From Gordonia sputi NBRC 100414 (GTDB lineage Bacteria; Actinomycetota; Actinomycetes; Mycobacteriales; Mycobacteriaceae), in assembly GCF_000248055.1 (NCBI RefSeq), contig NZ_BAFC01000034.1, positions 37,548 to 101,547 of the forward strand: a stretch of 64,000 nt of DNA. The letters run 5' to 3'. Shown in pieces: positions 1 to 8,035 of the stretch; within the stretch, counting starts at the first letter, position 1, and the number at the start of each line of letters is the position of its first letter. Both the position numbers and the translations under genes were made by a program. The notes below the pieces were generated by a model that saw only the letters and a list, made by a program, of their open reading frames with translations, ran no database searches and had not been told where the DNA came from.

Positions 1-610
1 TGGTGCCCGCGCGATCGATCTCGATCGGGATCTGCGCACCCGGCTTCTGTTTACGCACAGCCGACTGCACGTCCTCCGACGTCGACACCGCTGCCCCACC
101 GACCGACAGGATCTGATCGCCCTGACGCAACACCTTCGACGACGGTCCGTCTGCGGCGACCGAGTCGACGATCAGCTTGGTCGGACGGTTGAGGTGGCGC
201 AGCGCGGCGGCCGTCGCGGTGCTCTCCGACCCGGACATCTGCTGCTGGTTCTGTTCCTGAACCTGCTGCGTCGTCTGGTCGGGCGGGAAGATCTGCTCAC
301 GGGGCTGCACGGTGTAGCGGCCGGAGACCCACAGGCGGATCGAGTCGAACAGGGTGAGGCCGTCGTTGACCGACACGGTCGTGAGGTTGAGGTTTCCGGT
401 CGTCGGGTCGACGGGGGTACCGGTGATGTCGACGACGGGCTTGTCGTCGAGCTTGCCCAGCGTGTTGACGGTCGGTCCTGGTCCGAGCGCCACGAAGGGC
501 ACCTGCACGGTTGTGCCGACGACAATGAGGATGAGAAGGAGCAGCGTCGTCACTGCGATGGTGGCGATTCGGCGGGAATGCTGCCGCACCATCGTTGCGG
601 GACCTGTCAT
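1..610 (-). CDS. YlbL-family PDZ/S16 (Lon-like) protease, partial
   Basis: I translated this by hand from the minus strand. It runs off the left edge of the window, so only the first ~203 residues are present. After a short basic start (MTGPATMVRQHSRR) comes one membrane segment at about residues 16-36 (VTTLLLLILIVVGTTVQV), followed by the family signature FVALGPGPTVNTLG. A PDZ domain then begins at about residue 145 (LIVDSVAADGPSSKVLRQGD). The family (M. tuberculosis Rv3194c, Bacillus YlbL) is a membrane-anchored PDZ plus Lon-type Ser/Lys protease; the catalytic domain would lie outside the window. An in-frame ATG at 622 is an alternative start. The GGTGGGCGG just before the ATG at 610 is a fair ribosome binding site. 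The gene is divergent from the zincin gene at 772. Confidence 0.85.
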   Translation of the reverse strand, partial: MTGPATMVRQHSRRIATIAVTTLLLLILIVVGTTVQVPFVALGPGPTVNTLGKLDDKPVVDITGTPVDPTTGNLNLTTVSVNDGLTLFDSIRLWVSGRYTVQPREQIFPPDQTTQQVQEQNQQQMSGSESTATAAALRHLNRPTKLIVDSVAADGPSSKVLRQGDQILSVGGAAVSTSEDVQSAVRKQKPGAQIPIEIDRAGT

Positions 611-771
611 TCCGCCCACCATAATCGACGCCGCGAGGGGCACTTGCACGCAGGCGCGAGCGAGCACGATTGAGTCGACGTCGCGCAGCGTCGAAGATCA
701 TGAGCGAACTACGCTCAAGGCGAACGTCGTGCAGGTCACCCATGGTCGACTCGGACGGTACCGTGGAACCC

Positions 772-2259
772 ATGAGTGATTTGCCCTTCGGTTTCTCCCC
801 GTCCGGCGACGGTGACGACAACAACCGCGACAAGAACCGCGACGACAAGGGCAGTGGTGCGTCCGGCGGCGCCTCTGGTGGCGGCGATTCCGCACAGAAC
901 CCCTTCGGCTTCGCGCTCGGCGGTGAGTCGCTCGACCCCGCGGCGCTCGGCCAGGTATTCAGCCAGCTCGGCAGCATGCTCAGCGGGATGGGTTCTGGAG
1001 GCTTCGGATTCGGTGGTCAGGGCAAGGCATCGGGGCCGGTCAACTACGACCTCGCGTCGAACCTCGCCCGCCAACAGATCGGCAACTTCACCCCTGTCCT
1101 GGAGCGGGAAACGAACGCCGTCACCGACGCGGTTCGTCTCGCCGACGTCTGGCTCGACGACGCGACCACACTGCCCAGCGGTGTCAGCAAGTCCGTCGCG
1201 TGGACTCCGGTGCAGTGGCTGGAAGAGACCATGCCGACGTGGAAGCGCCTCTGCGATCCCGTCGCCCAACAGCTTTCGCGTACCTGGGAGCAGAACCTGC
1301 CTCCCGAGGCAGCGCAGTTCGCTGGTCCGATGATGGGCATGTTGACCCAGATGAGCGGCATGGCCTTCGGCACCCAGCTCGGGCAGGGACTCGGCCAACT
1401 CGCCAAGGAGGTTCTGACCTCCACAGATATCGGTCTGCCGCTCGCACCCGAGGGTGAGGCAGTGCTGCTGCCCGAGGCGATCGCGGCGTTCGCCGAGGGA
1501 CTCGAGCAGCCGGCACAGGAGATCGTCGTCTTCCTCGCCGCGCGTGAGGCAGCACATCTGCGCCTCTTCACGCATGTGCCGTGGCTGCGTCAGCGACTGT
1601 TCGCGACGGTCGAGGAGTACGCGCGTGGCATCACCGTCGATTTCAGTGGAATCACCGACCTCACCGCGAATATCGATCCGGCGCAGTTGTTCTCCGATCC
1701 GTCGAAGCTCGAAGAGCTGATGAGTTCGTCGGCGTCCTTCGAGCCCACAACGACTCCCGAGCAGAAGGCTGCGCTGAGCAGGCTCGAGACGCTACTCGCA
1801 CTCGTCGAGGGTTGGGTGGAACAGGTTGTGTCACAGGCACTTTCTGATCGCATCCCGAGCACCGCCGCGCTCACCGAGACCATGCGTCGACGTCGCGCGT
1901 CCGGCGGTCCTGCCGAGCAGACGTTCGCGACGCTCGTCGGACTCGAGCTGCGTCCCCGCAAGGTCCGCGAGGCGTCGACCCTGTGGCGTCAGCTCGCCGA
2001 GGCCAGCGACATCAACAACCGCGACGGCGTCTGGGCGCATCCCGACCTCATGCCCGATGCCGACGACCTCGACAATCCCGCGGGCTTCATCGATCGCGTC
2101 ATCGGCGGCGACGTGGGTGGCATCGACGAGGCAATCGCCGAGCTCGAGCGCACGCTCGCCGAAGAGGCAGCGAAAGACTCCGACGACAAGCCCGAGTCCG
2201 ACGGCGAACGCGGTGAGGACAAGAAGGACGACGGCAAGAAGGACGACGGCGACGCCTGA
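772..2259 (+). CDS. Zincin-like metalloprotease, DUF2342 family (Rv3195-like)
   Basis: 495 residues. The N-terminus is a Gly/Asp-rich low-complexity stretch (to about residue 110) followed by a helical domain. The family zinc-site region REAAHLRLF lies at about residues 260-268; in this family the classical HExxH is replaced by an EAAHxR-like motif. The C-terminal tail is a charged, disordered run of Asp, Lys and Glu. These features match the actinobacterial family annotated as zinc-dependent metalloprotease or F420-biosynthesis-associated protein; its substrate is not known to me. The ATG at 772 was chosen over longer in-frame starts because TACCGT lies 7 nt upstream, fitting a leaderless transcript. 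Downstream neighbours are the E1-like protein and the UbiB kinase, in the same order as Rv3195-Rv3196-Rv3197. Confidence 0.8.
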   Translation: MSDLPFGFSPSGDGDDNNRDKNRDDKGSGASGGASGGGDSAQNPFGFALGGESLDPAALGQVFSQLGSMLSGMGSGGFGFGGQGKASGPVNYDLASNLARQQIGNFTPVLERETNAVTDAVRLADVWLDDATTLPSGVSKSVAWTPVQWLEETMPTWKRLCDPVAQQLSRTWEQNLPPEAAQFAGPMMGMLTQMSGMAFGTQLGQGLGQLAKEVLTSTDIGLPLAPEGEAVLLPEAIAAFAEGLEQPAQEIVVFLAAREAAHLRLFTHVPWLRQRLFATVEEYARGITVDFSGITDLTANIDPAQLFSDPSKLEELMSSSASFEPTTTPEQKAALSRLETLLALVEGWVEQVVSQALSDRIPSTAALTETMRRRRASGGPAEQTFATLVGLELRPRKVREASTLWRQLAEASDINNRDGVWAHPDLMPDADDLDNPAGFIDRVIGGDVGGIDEAIAELERTLAEEAAKDSDDKPESDGERGEDKKDDGKKDDGDA

Positions 2260-2356
2260 CGGCGACATCTGTGCATAAAGGTCGACGCACTGCGGCGGCT
2301 GTGGATAACGTCGCGCTCATCGGCGCGAGCCACGATTCTGCTGGCAGAGTTGCCGC

Positions 2357-3283
2357 ATGGCGCGACGTGCACGTGAACTGCTGACATCGACGGCAGTCGC
2401 AGTTGAGTTGGATGAGTCTCTGCCGGTTGTCATTCCGGGCACCGTCGTGGTCATCCGGCCTGGCAATCGGCTGCAGATCGGTAGCGGCCCCGACAGCGGC
2501 ATCGTGGTCGAACTCGACCGCGACGTGTCGGCACGCCAACTCGCGGATCTACTCGTGACGCTCGAGAGCCCTCAGCGAATGTCCGACGTCGCAGGCGAAC
2601 TCGCGACAACCGGCCTGACTCCTGACGACCTGACCACCCTGCTCGAGCACATGGTCGCGGCCGGCCGTGCGCTGCACGGACTGGCCTCGCCACGTCGTAT
2701 CGACGAGCGCCTGCGCCGCATCCGCGTCCACGGCTCAGGCCCATTGGGTTCACATCTCGCGACGTCGCTGGCCGACGCCGGGTTCTCCGTGACCCGATCG
2801 AGCGGACGGCCATCGCCCGAGCATCCGGTGTCGGGATGGCCGACGGATCTGGTGGTGCTCACCGACTATCTCGTACACGACACGATGCTCGTCTCCGGTC
2901 TCATGGACGCGGGAAAGCCTCATCTGCAGGTGCGGATGCGTGATGGGGTCGGGATCGTCGGACCCCTGGTTTTGCCGCGACTCACGAGCTGTCTGTCGTG
3001 CATCGATCTGCATCGCGCCGACCGCGATCCCGAGTGGCCGATCGTCTCGGCTCAGTTGGTGCGCGTCGCGGGTCACGGACGGCCGGCCACGGTCCGGGCG
3101 ACCGCCGCCCTCGCCCACGAACACATCGAGCAACTGTCCGTGGCGATCTGCGCGCCCCAGAGCGCGCGACAACCCGAGCTGTTCGGGCGCACCGTCGAAC
3201 TCCATTCCGAGCCGACTCGGATCGTCACGAAGACATGGGTTCCACATCCGCTGTGCAGGTGCCGATACGACGCCGCCGGATAA
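2357..3283 (+). CDS. E1/cyclodehydratase-like protein (TOMM precursor leader-binding type, Rv3196-like)
   Basis: 308 residues. The N-terminal ~100 residues resemble the leader-peptide-binding winged-helix part of TOMM/bacteriocin cyclodehydratases. A Rossmann-like section follows (IRVHGSGPLGSHLATSLADAG, about residues 121-141). Next is a conserved Cys pair in PRLTSCLSCIDLHRADRDP and a terminal WVPHPLCRCRYD, which together make the four-cysteine zinc site of E1-like ThiF/SagC proteins. No YcaO or precursor peptide gene is visible nearby, so the function is open; it could bind a peptide or a ubiquitin-like partner. A CAGAGT hexamer sits 6 nt before the ATG, so the transcript may be leaderless. 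It lies between the zincin and the UbiB kinase genes on the same strand. Confidence 0.7.
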   Translation: MARRARELLTSTAVAVELDESLPVVIPGTVVVIRPGNRLQIGSGPDSGIVVELDRDVSARQLADLLVTLESPQRMSDVAGELATTGLTPDDLTTLLEHMVAAGRALHGLASPRRIDERLRRIRVHGSGPLGSHLATSLADAGFSVTRSSGRPSPEHPVSGWPTDLVVLTDYLVHDTMLVSGLMDAGKPHLQVRMRDGVGIVGPLVLPRLTSCLSCIDLHRADRDPEWPIVSAQLVRVAGHGRPATVRATAALAHEHIEQLSVAICAPQSARQPELFGRTVELHSEPTRIVTKTWVPHPLCRCRYDAAG

Positions 3284-3350
3284 CTCCAGGAGTGATGGCT
3301 GAGGCCGATCCTCAGGTCGGTCCTCTATCCTGTGATGGGGAAAGGACACC

Positions 3351-4667
3351 ATGACCGACATCACACGCGGGCAGCATCGTCGCAACGCTCGGCTCGCGAC
3401 GCTACCGATCGGTATGGCAGGTCGGGCGGCCGCGGGCCTCGGCAAACGCATGGTCGGAAAAGACAAGGACGAGGTCAACCAGGAACTCTTGGAGAAGGCC
3501 GCCGACCAACTGTTCTCGGTGCTCGGCGAGCTCAAGGGCGGCGCGATGAAAGTCGGCCAGGCCATGTCCATCATGGAGGCCGCGATTCCCGACGAGCTCG
3601 GCGAACCCTTCCGTGAAGCGCTCACCAAACTGCAGGCCGAGGCTCCCCCGCTACCCGCGCCGAAGGTCCACAAGGTTCTCGACCAACAACTCGGCACCAA
3701 ATGGCGTCAGCGCTTCCGCGAGTTCTCCGACGAGCCCGCGGCGTCGGCAAGCATCGGTCAGGTCCACAAGGGCATCTGGTCCGACGGCCGGGAGGTCGCC
3801 GTCAAGGTGCAGTACCCCGGCGCCGACCACGCATTGAAAGCCGACCTCAAGACGTTGTCGAGGATGTCGGGGCTGCTGCAGAAGCTCTCGCCCGGTACGG
3901 ACGTCAAGGCGATGATGGACGAACTCATCGACCGCACCGAGGCCGAGCTCGACTATCTCGGCGAGGCCGATAATCAGCGCGCCTTCGCGAAGGCATTCGA
4001 CGGCGACTCCGATTTCGTCATCCCCAAGGTCATCGCGAGCGCACCCAAGGTGGTCGTGTCGGAGTGGCTCGACGGCACGCCGCTCTCGAAAATCATCACC
4101 TCCGGCGATCAGGCCACCCGTAACGAGGCCGCCGCACGCATGGCGACGTTCGAGGTGAGCTCACCGTTCCGTGTCGGACTTCTGCACGGCGATCCGCATC
4201 CGGGCAATTTCTTCATCACCGACGACGGTCGCTTCGGCGTACTCGACTTCGGCGCCGTCGGCCACTACCCCAACGGACTGCCTCCGGAAACCGGTCCCAT
4301 CCTGCGGCTCGCTCGGGACAAGCAGTACGACGAGCTGACCGAAGAGATGATCAAGGCAGGCTTCATCCTGCGGTCCCGCGCCGACCGGGTCAGCCCCACC
4401 GACATCGAGGCCTACCTGAAGCCTTACGTCGACCCGCTCTACACCGAGTCATTCCACTTCACCCGTAAGTGGCTCCAACGCGCCGCGGGTAAGGCAACCG
4501 ACGTGCGCGGCGATGTGTACAAGACGTCGCGAAACCTCAACGTGCCCAAGCAGTATGTGATGGTGTTCCGTGTCCTCGCGGGCTGCGTCGGCATCGCCTC
4601 GCAACTCGACGCCGAGGCCCCCTACCGGGCGATCATGGAGAAGTGGGTGCCGGGGCTCGCCGACTGA
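3351..4667 (+). CDS. ABC1/UbiB atypical kinase (Rv3197-like)
   Basis: 438 residues, full length for the family. Visible motifs are the UbiB-specific KGGAMKVGQ (about residues 61-69), the Ala-rich nucleotide loop ASASIGQVHKG (about residues 132-142), the lysine in VAVKVQYPG, the catalytic loop LHGDPHPGNFF (about residue 280) and the metal-binding VLDFGAVG. Family members are atypical kinases/ATPases tied to isoprenoid lipid or quinone metabolism. The mycobacterial counterpart Rv3197 has been reported to act in macrolide resistance and sits next to whiB7; here whiB7 is about 2.5 kb away because of two inserted genes. The start is the ATG preceded by GGGGAAAGGACACC. Confidence 0.88.
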   Translation: MTDITRGQHRRNARLATLPIGMAGRAAAGLGKRMVGKDKDEVNQELLEKAADQLFSVLGELKGGAMKVGQAMSIMEAAIPDELGEPFREALTKLQAEAPPLPAPKVHKVLDQQLGTKWRQRFREFSDEPAASASIGQVHKGIWSDGREVAVKVQYPGADHALKADLKTLSRMSGLLQKLSPGTDVKAMMDELIDRTEAELDYLGEADNQRAFAKAFDGDSDFVIPKVIASAPKVVVSEWLDGTPLSKIITSGDQATRNEAAARMATFEVSSPFRVGLLHGDPHPGNFFITDDGRFGVLDFGAVGHYPNGLPPETGPILRLARDKQYDELTEEMIKAGFILRSRADRVSPTDIEAYLKPYVDPLYTESFHFTRKWLQRAAGKATDVRGDVYKTSRNLNVPKQYVMVFRVLAGCVGIASQLDAEAPYRAIMEKWVPGLAD

Positions 4668-4766
4668 GTTCTCCGCTCTCCACGCTGTCCGAATTGTCGT
4701 ACCCACCCTGTAGCGTTGTTGTCAGATCGAACACACAAGCGATCACCAACAACACGGCAAAAAGGG

Positions 4767-6401
4767 GTGGCCATTACCGACATCATCGACGACCACGCCC
4801 CGACGTCACCGTTCCCGCATTCGCCACTGTCGTTCACCGCCGACGACATCGACACGATCAGTCACCTGTCCGGTGTCGAACTCAACGACGTCGCCCGCAC
4901 CACCCAACGTCTCGCACGCCAAGCCGAAGCACGCACCGCACTTCTCGCCTATCGCATCGGCGAATCGATCGCCGACGACATGCTCGTCGTCGCCGCCACC
5001 CGACCCCACACCCACCACGCCGTCGACAAAGCAGCCATCGCCGAAATCTCGCTACAACTCGGCATCTCCCGATCACTCGCGCGCCGCTACGCCATCCTCG
5101 GCGCCCACCTCACCGACCTCCCCCACACCACCCTCGCCTTCCTCGACGGCCACATCCGGTTATCCCGCATCGAGCTCGTCGCCGACCAACTCTCGATCCT
5201 CGACCCGTCACTACGAGCACAGGCCGAACCCCTCGCGCTCGAACTCGCCCGACGCACCTCCGCCGACTCCACCCTGCGAGACCAACTCACCGAACTGGTC
5301 ATCGCTCTCGACCCCGACGCCGCCACCGGTGCCCGCCACGACTTCGCCGACCGCAACCAAAACATCCACATCCGACCCGACACACACGGACACGTCACCC
5401 TCGACGGCTGCCTACCCGCCGAACAAGGCCTCCACCTCGCCCAGCGCATCTCCACACTCATCGACGAACGACTCTGTGCCGATGACCCACGCACCCACGG
5501 CCGACGCCGCGTCGCCGCCCTCGCCGACATCCAAGGCCTCCCCGGCGCCCACCTCACCTGCCACTGCGGAAACACCACCTGCCCCGCCACACCATCCGAG
5601 CCCGAAACAGACTGCGACACAGCACCATTCGACGACACAGCACCGCTCGACCAGCCCGACACCGGCGAGGCCGACGCAGGTGTGACTGACGCAGGTGTGA
5701 CTGAGGCAGGCGAGGCACCCGCGGAGGATCTGCCCAACACCGGCGAGGCCAACGCAGAGGTGGCCGCTGACAGCGCGACCTGCGATGAGCACCATGCCGA
5801 AGAGCCGACAGCCGAGCCCGCACAACAGACGGCGCTGGAAGTACTCATCGATCCCGCCGGCGTCGCGGTTCCCCGGCTCGTCGGCTTCGGCGTGATCGAC
5901 CCCGCCCACGCAGCCGAACTCGCCGCAGGCGTCATCGCACGACCCGTCGCGTTTCCCGACCTCACCGCAGCAAACCTCACCTCGCCAGGACTCAACCTCG
6001 CCGCGATGGAATCCAACCTCGCCGCATGGGAGCTGCCCGACAATCCCGCACCTCCCGCCGACCCCACCGGACACGGCGGCTACCCAGCACCACCACCATG
6101 GGCGCTGCGATACCGACCACCCGACCGGCTACGCCAACAAGTCATCGCCCTGCACGGGGTATGCCGCTACCCCGAATGCGGCAAACCCGCCGAACACACC
6201 GAACTCGACCACCTGGTCAAGTTCAACCACGCCGACCCCCACGCGGGCGGCTGGACCGTGCTGTTCAACCTCGTCCCCCTCTGCGGACCCGACCACCAAC
6301 GCAAACACCTCGGCTTCTGGACACCCACCATGCACACCGACCTCTCCATCACCTGGACCAGCACCCGCACAGGCGAAACAATCACCACATACCCACGGTG
6401 A
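4767..6401 (+). CDS. DUF222 / HNH endonuclease domain protein (13E12-repeat family)
   Basis: 544 residues from the GTG at 4767; a TTG at 4716 is an in-frame alternative and neither has a well-spaced ribosome binding site. The N-terminal ~225 residues are the helical DUF222 region. An acidic Ala/Asp/Glu/Thr-rich linker with internal repeats follows (about residues 290-350, with GEADAGVTDAGVTEAGEA). The C-terminus is an HNH nuclease: CRYPECGKPAEHTELDH with the second metal-side HxxxH-like CGPDHQRKH. These genes are multicopy in mycobacteria and Gordonia, and their role is unsettled. The coding strand is unusually rich in C and poor in G at third positions, unlike its neighbours. It separates the UbiB kinase from whiB7, so it looks like an insertion. 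Confidence 0.85.
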   Translation: MAITDIIDDHAPTSPFPHSPLSFTADDIDTISHLSGVELNDVARTTQRLARQAEARTALLAYRIGESIADDMLVVAATRPHTHHAVDKAAIAEISLQLGISRSLARRYAILGAHLTDLPHTTLAFLDGHIRLSRIELVADQLSILDPSLRAQAEPLALELARRTSADSTLRDQLTELVIALDPDAATGARHDFADRNQNIHIRPDTHGHVTLDGCLPAEQGLHLAQRISTLIDERLCADDPRTHGRRRVAALADIQGLPGAHLTCHCGNTTCPATPSEPETDCDTAPFDDTAPLDQPDTGEADAGVTDAGVTEAGEAPAEDLPNTGEANAEVAADSATCDEHHAEEPTAEPAQQTALEVLIDPAGVAVPRLVGFGVIDPAHAAELAAGVIARPVAFPDLTAANLTSPGLNLAAMESNLAAWELPDNPAPPADPTGHGGYPAPPPWALRYRPPDRLRQQVIALHGVCRYPECGKPAEHTELDHLVKFNHADPHAGGWTVLFNLVPLCGPDHQRKHLGFWTPTMHTDLSITWTSTRTGETITTYPR

Positions 6402-6478
6402 CCACATAGCCGCGCTGACCAGATACCCACGCTGACGGAGTCTTCCTGTGGCGGCAGGCTTTGCGGGATGATGCGGTG

Positions 6479-7042
6479 ATGAACAAGGAGCATCTGGAGT
6501 TGTGCGCGAGCACCGAGTGGGCAGATGCGTTGTCACAGTGGATCGTGCCGTGGGCGCTCGACGACGTCGAATTGGGTTCGGATGCCGTCGAATTCGGCCC
6601 CGGACCGGGTTTGACCACCGACATCCTGCGTACGAGAACTCAACACCTGACCGCGGTTGAGGTCGATGAGGCGCTGGCTGCGGCGCTTGCCGATCGTTTC
6701 GCCGAGGCAGACGACGTGACTGTCATCCACGCCGATGGCACGGCATCTGGACTCGAAGGCTCGCGCTACACGGCCGTCGTGTGTCTGACCATGCTGCATC
6801 ACGTGCCATCGACAGAACTTCAGGACGCGATCTTCGCGGAGGCGCGTCGACTCTTGACCGCGGACGGCGTCTTCGCGGGTTCCGACAGCAGGGATAGCCC
6901 GGACTTTCGCGCGCTGCACGCCGGCGACGTCTGCGTGCCGGTCGATCCGGCGACGTTGGCCGAGCGACTCAACGCAGCGGGCTTCACCGACGTCGAGGTC
7001 GAGACGAACGAGTGGGCGGTCCGCTTTCGCGCGCGACCCTGA
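6479..7042 (+). CDS. Class I SAM-dependent methyltransferase
   Basis: 187 residues. Motif I is VEFGPGPGLTTDIL (about residues 36-49), motif II AVEVDEALA, and a motif-IV-like VVCLTMLHHVPS follows (about residues 101-112). These mark a Rossmann-fold small-molecule methyltransferase of the Methyltransf_11/25 type; the substrate cannot be told. Start: ATG at 6479, with GATGAT exactly 6 nt upstream, which fits a leaderless transcript; a TTG at 6461 is the only longer option. It follows the HNH gene on the same strand by ~80 bp. I see no target-recognition domain, so a restriction-modification pairing with the HNH gene is not supported. Confidence 0.75.
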   Translation: MNKEHLELCASTEWADALSQWIVPWALDDVELGSDAVEFGPGPGLTTDILRTRTQHLTAVEVDEALAAALADRFAEADDVTVIHADGTASGLEGSRYTAVVCLTMLHHVPSTELQDAIFAEARRLLTADGVFAGSDSRDSPDFRALHAGDVCVPVDPATLAERLNAAGFTDVEVETNEWAVRFRARP

Positions 7043-7096
7043 CCGCGCGTCCCCCACGGTGACCGACGCACCACGTCGCAGGTCAGCCAGAACGCA

Positions 7097-7146
7097 ACGC
7101 GGCCCCCGCCATCTGCGACGTCGTGTCGCATGAGGCGGGGCCGCGT
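7097..7146. terminator. Bidirectional hairpin between methyltransferase and whiB7
   Basis: The arms ACGCGGCCCCCGCC and GGCGGGGCCGCGT pair almost perfectly. Inside the loop is a second small stem, TGCGAC/GTCGCA. The element lies between two converging genes (ends at 7042 and 7165). There is no clear U-tract, which is common for high-GC actinobacterial terminators. Confidence 0.55.
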
Positions 7147-7164
7147 GGGTCGTGTCCATCCATG

Positions 7165-7488
7165 TCAGGCCGCGGTCTTGCGCGGGCGGCCGCGGGGGCG
7201 CTTGCGCGCGATCACGGCACCACGCTCGAAGATCTCGCCGCCCCAGACGCCCCATGGCTCGGCACGATCAAGCGCAGCCTGCAGGCACTGCGCCCGCAGC
7301 GGGCAGTCGGCACACATCGCCTTGGCACGCTCGAGGTCACGGGGGTCTTCGGCGAACCACAGGTCGGCGTCGGCTTCCTGGCACGGAAGGGTCGAGGCGG
7401 TGAGTGCCGGTGCGGCACTCAGCGCGTTCCCGGCAGCGACCTCACGGTCCGCCGAGATACAGGACTCCAGAACACATTCGACGGTCAT
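7165..7488 (-). CDS. whiB7: WhiB7 transcriptional regulator
   Basis: 107 residues. It has the WhiB [4Fe-4S] cysteine set C...CxxC...C (LPCQEADADLWF, then MCADCPLRAQC), the WGVWGG turn and a C-terminal AT-hook, RKRPRGRPRK. The AT-hook is diagnostic of WhiB7. WhiB7 works with the principal sigma factor SigA to induce intrinsic antibiotic-resistance genes after ribosome inhibition. The ATG at 7488 was preferred over the GTG at 7500 because GGAG lies 6 nt before it. The gene has a long leader with an upstream reading frame and a terminator hairpin (7605-8035) and sits downstream of uvrD2, as in mycobacteria. Confidence 0.93.
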   Translation of the reverse strand: MTVECVLESCISADREVAAGNALSAAPALTASTLPCQEADADLWFAEDPRDLERAKAMCADCPLRAQCLQAALDRAEPWGVWGGEIFERGAVIARKRPRGRPRKTAA

Positions 7489-7604
7489 CTGGTACTCCAC
7501 ATCTGTTCGAGGTTGGTCATCGTCTGTGGCGATGGCCCTCGGCCTCGACGTGATGGGAGTTGCCGATCCACTGGTGTGGTGGTTCGGTGATCCGTCACGA
7601 GAAA

Positions 7605-7639
7605 GGCCACGGGTCGCCTTGTGCGATTCACCCGTGGCC
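7605..7639 (-). terminator. Attenuator hairpin in the whiB7 leader
   Basis: Read on the minus strand, GGCCACGGGT and ACCCGTGGCC form a perfect 10-bp stem around a 15-nt loop, followed directly by TTTCTCGT. It begins about 21 nt after the stop codon of the upstream reading frame (7661) and lies 116 nt before the whiB7 start. This is the layout of the Rho-independent terminator in mycobacterial whiB7 leaders, where slow translation of the upstream frame allows read-through. Confidence 0.8.
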
Positions 7640-7660
7640 GTTGTGGCTGTCGAAACCCTC

Positions 7661-7909
7661 CTACGTGGAGAGATCCCGAGTCAGTACGGGGAACCGCTGC
7701 ATCGCTCGCTTCGCTGCGGCAGTGCTCGCTACCGGTGCTGCCGGTGGGAAACCGGTGGCACCGAGACACGGTGCGGGCTGCAGGTCTGCAGCACGCCAGG
7801 CGTGGTCACTGACGGCGTATGCGCGCGGCGCATGGTGCGTGATGCGATGAGCATCTGGCATCGCTGCGATCGTCTTCGCAATCACGATTGCGTTGGCGAT
7901 TCCGTTCAC
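7661..7909 (-). CDS. Upstream reading frame in the whiB7 leader (82 codons)
   Basis: It starts with GTG at 7909, preceded by the strong ribosome binding site AAAGGAG with a 7-nt spacer, and encodes VNGIANAIVIAKTIAAMPD and onward for 82 residues. It stops with TAG about 21 nt before the terminator hairpin at 7639-7605. The product has no recognisable domain; it is Ala-rich with a hydrophobic start. I infer a regulatory role: the ribosome translating it would sense translation inhibitors and set the fold of the leader. It is longer than I would expect for a simple sensor peptide, so the functional frame could be an internal one. Confidence 0.65.
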   Translation of the reverse strand: MNGIANAIVIAKTIAAMPDAHRITHHAPRAYAVSDHAWRAADLQPAPCLGATGFPPAAPVASTAAAKRAMQRFPVLTRDLST

Positions 7910-7996
7910 TGATCCACTCCTTTCGGTCTCGATGGTTTCGCGAGGGGTCGTGGCACACATGAATATGCCGGTGACCTTCCCGTGCTGACGCGAACC

Positions 7997-8035
7997 AGAC
8001 TATTCGGTTCGCCGTAGAGCGCACAACCTATTTTT
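7997..8035 (-). promoter_or_regulatory. WhiB7-type autoregulated promoter of whiB7
   Basis: On the minus strand the order is AAAAATA (8035-8029), GG, TTGTGC (-35, 8026-8021), an 18-nt spacer and TAGTCT (-10, 8002-7997). An AT-rich block a few bases upstream of a TTG-type -35 is the known signature of WhiB7-dependent promoters, so the gene is probably autoregulated. The AT block overlaps the last codons of uvrD2. Confidence 0.7.

Noticed and set aside
2357..3283. TOMM (thiazole/oxazole peptide) biosynthetic cluster
   Set aside because: No YcaO, dehydrogenase or precursor peptide gene is visible, so only an orphan E1-like protein is supported.
4767..7042. HNH gene plus methyltransferase as a restriction-modification system
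   Set aside because: The methyltransferase has small-molecule motifs (EFGPGPG, TMLHHV) and no DNA methylase catalytic motif or target-recognition domain.
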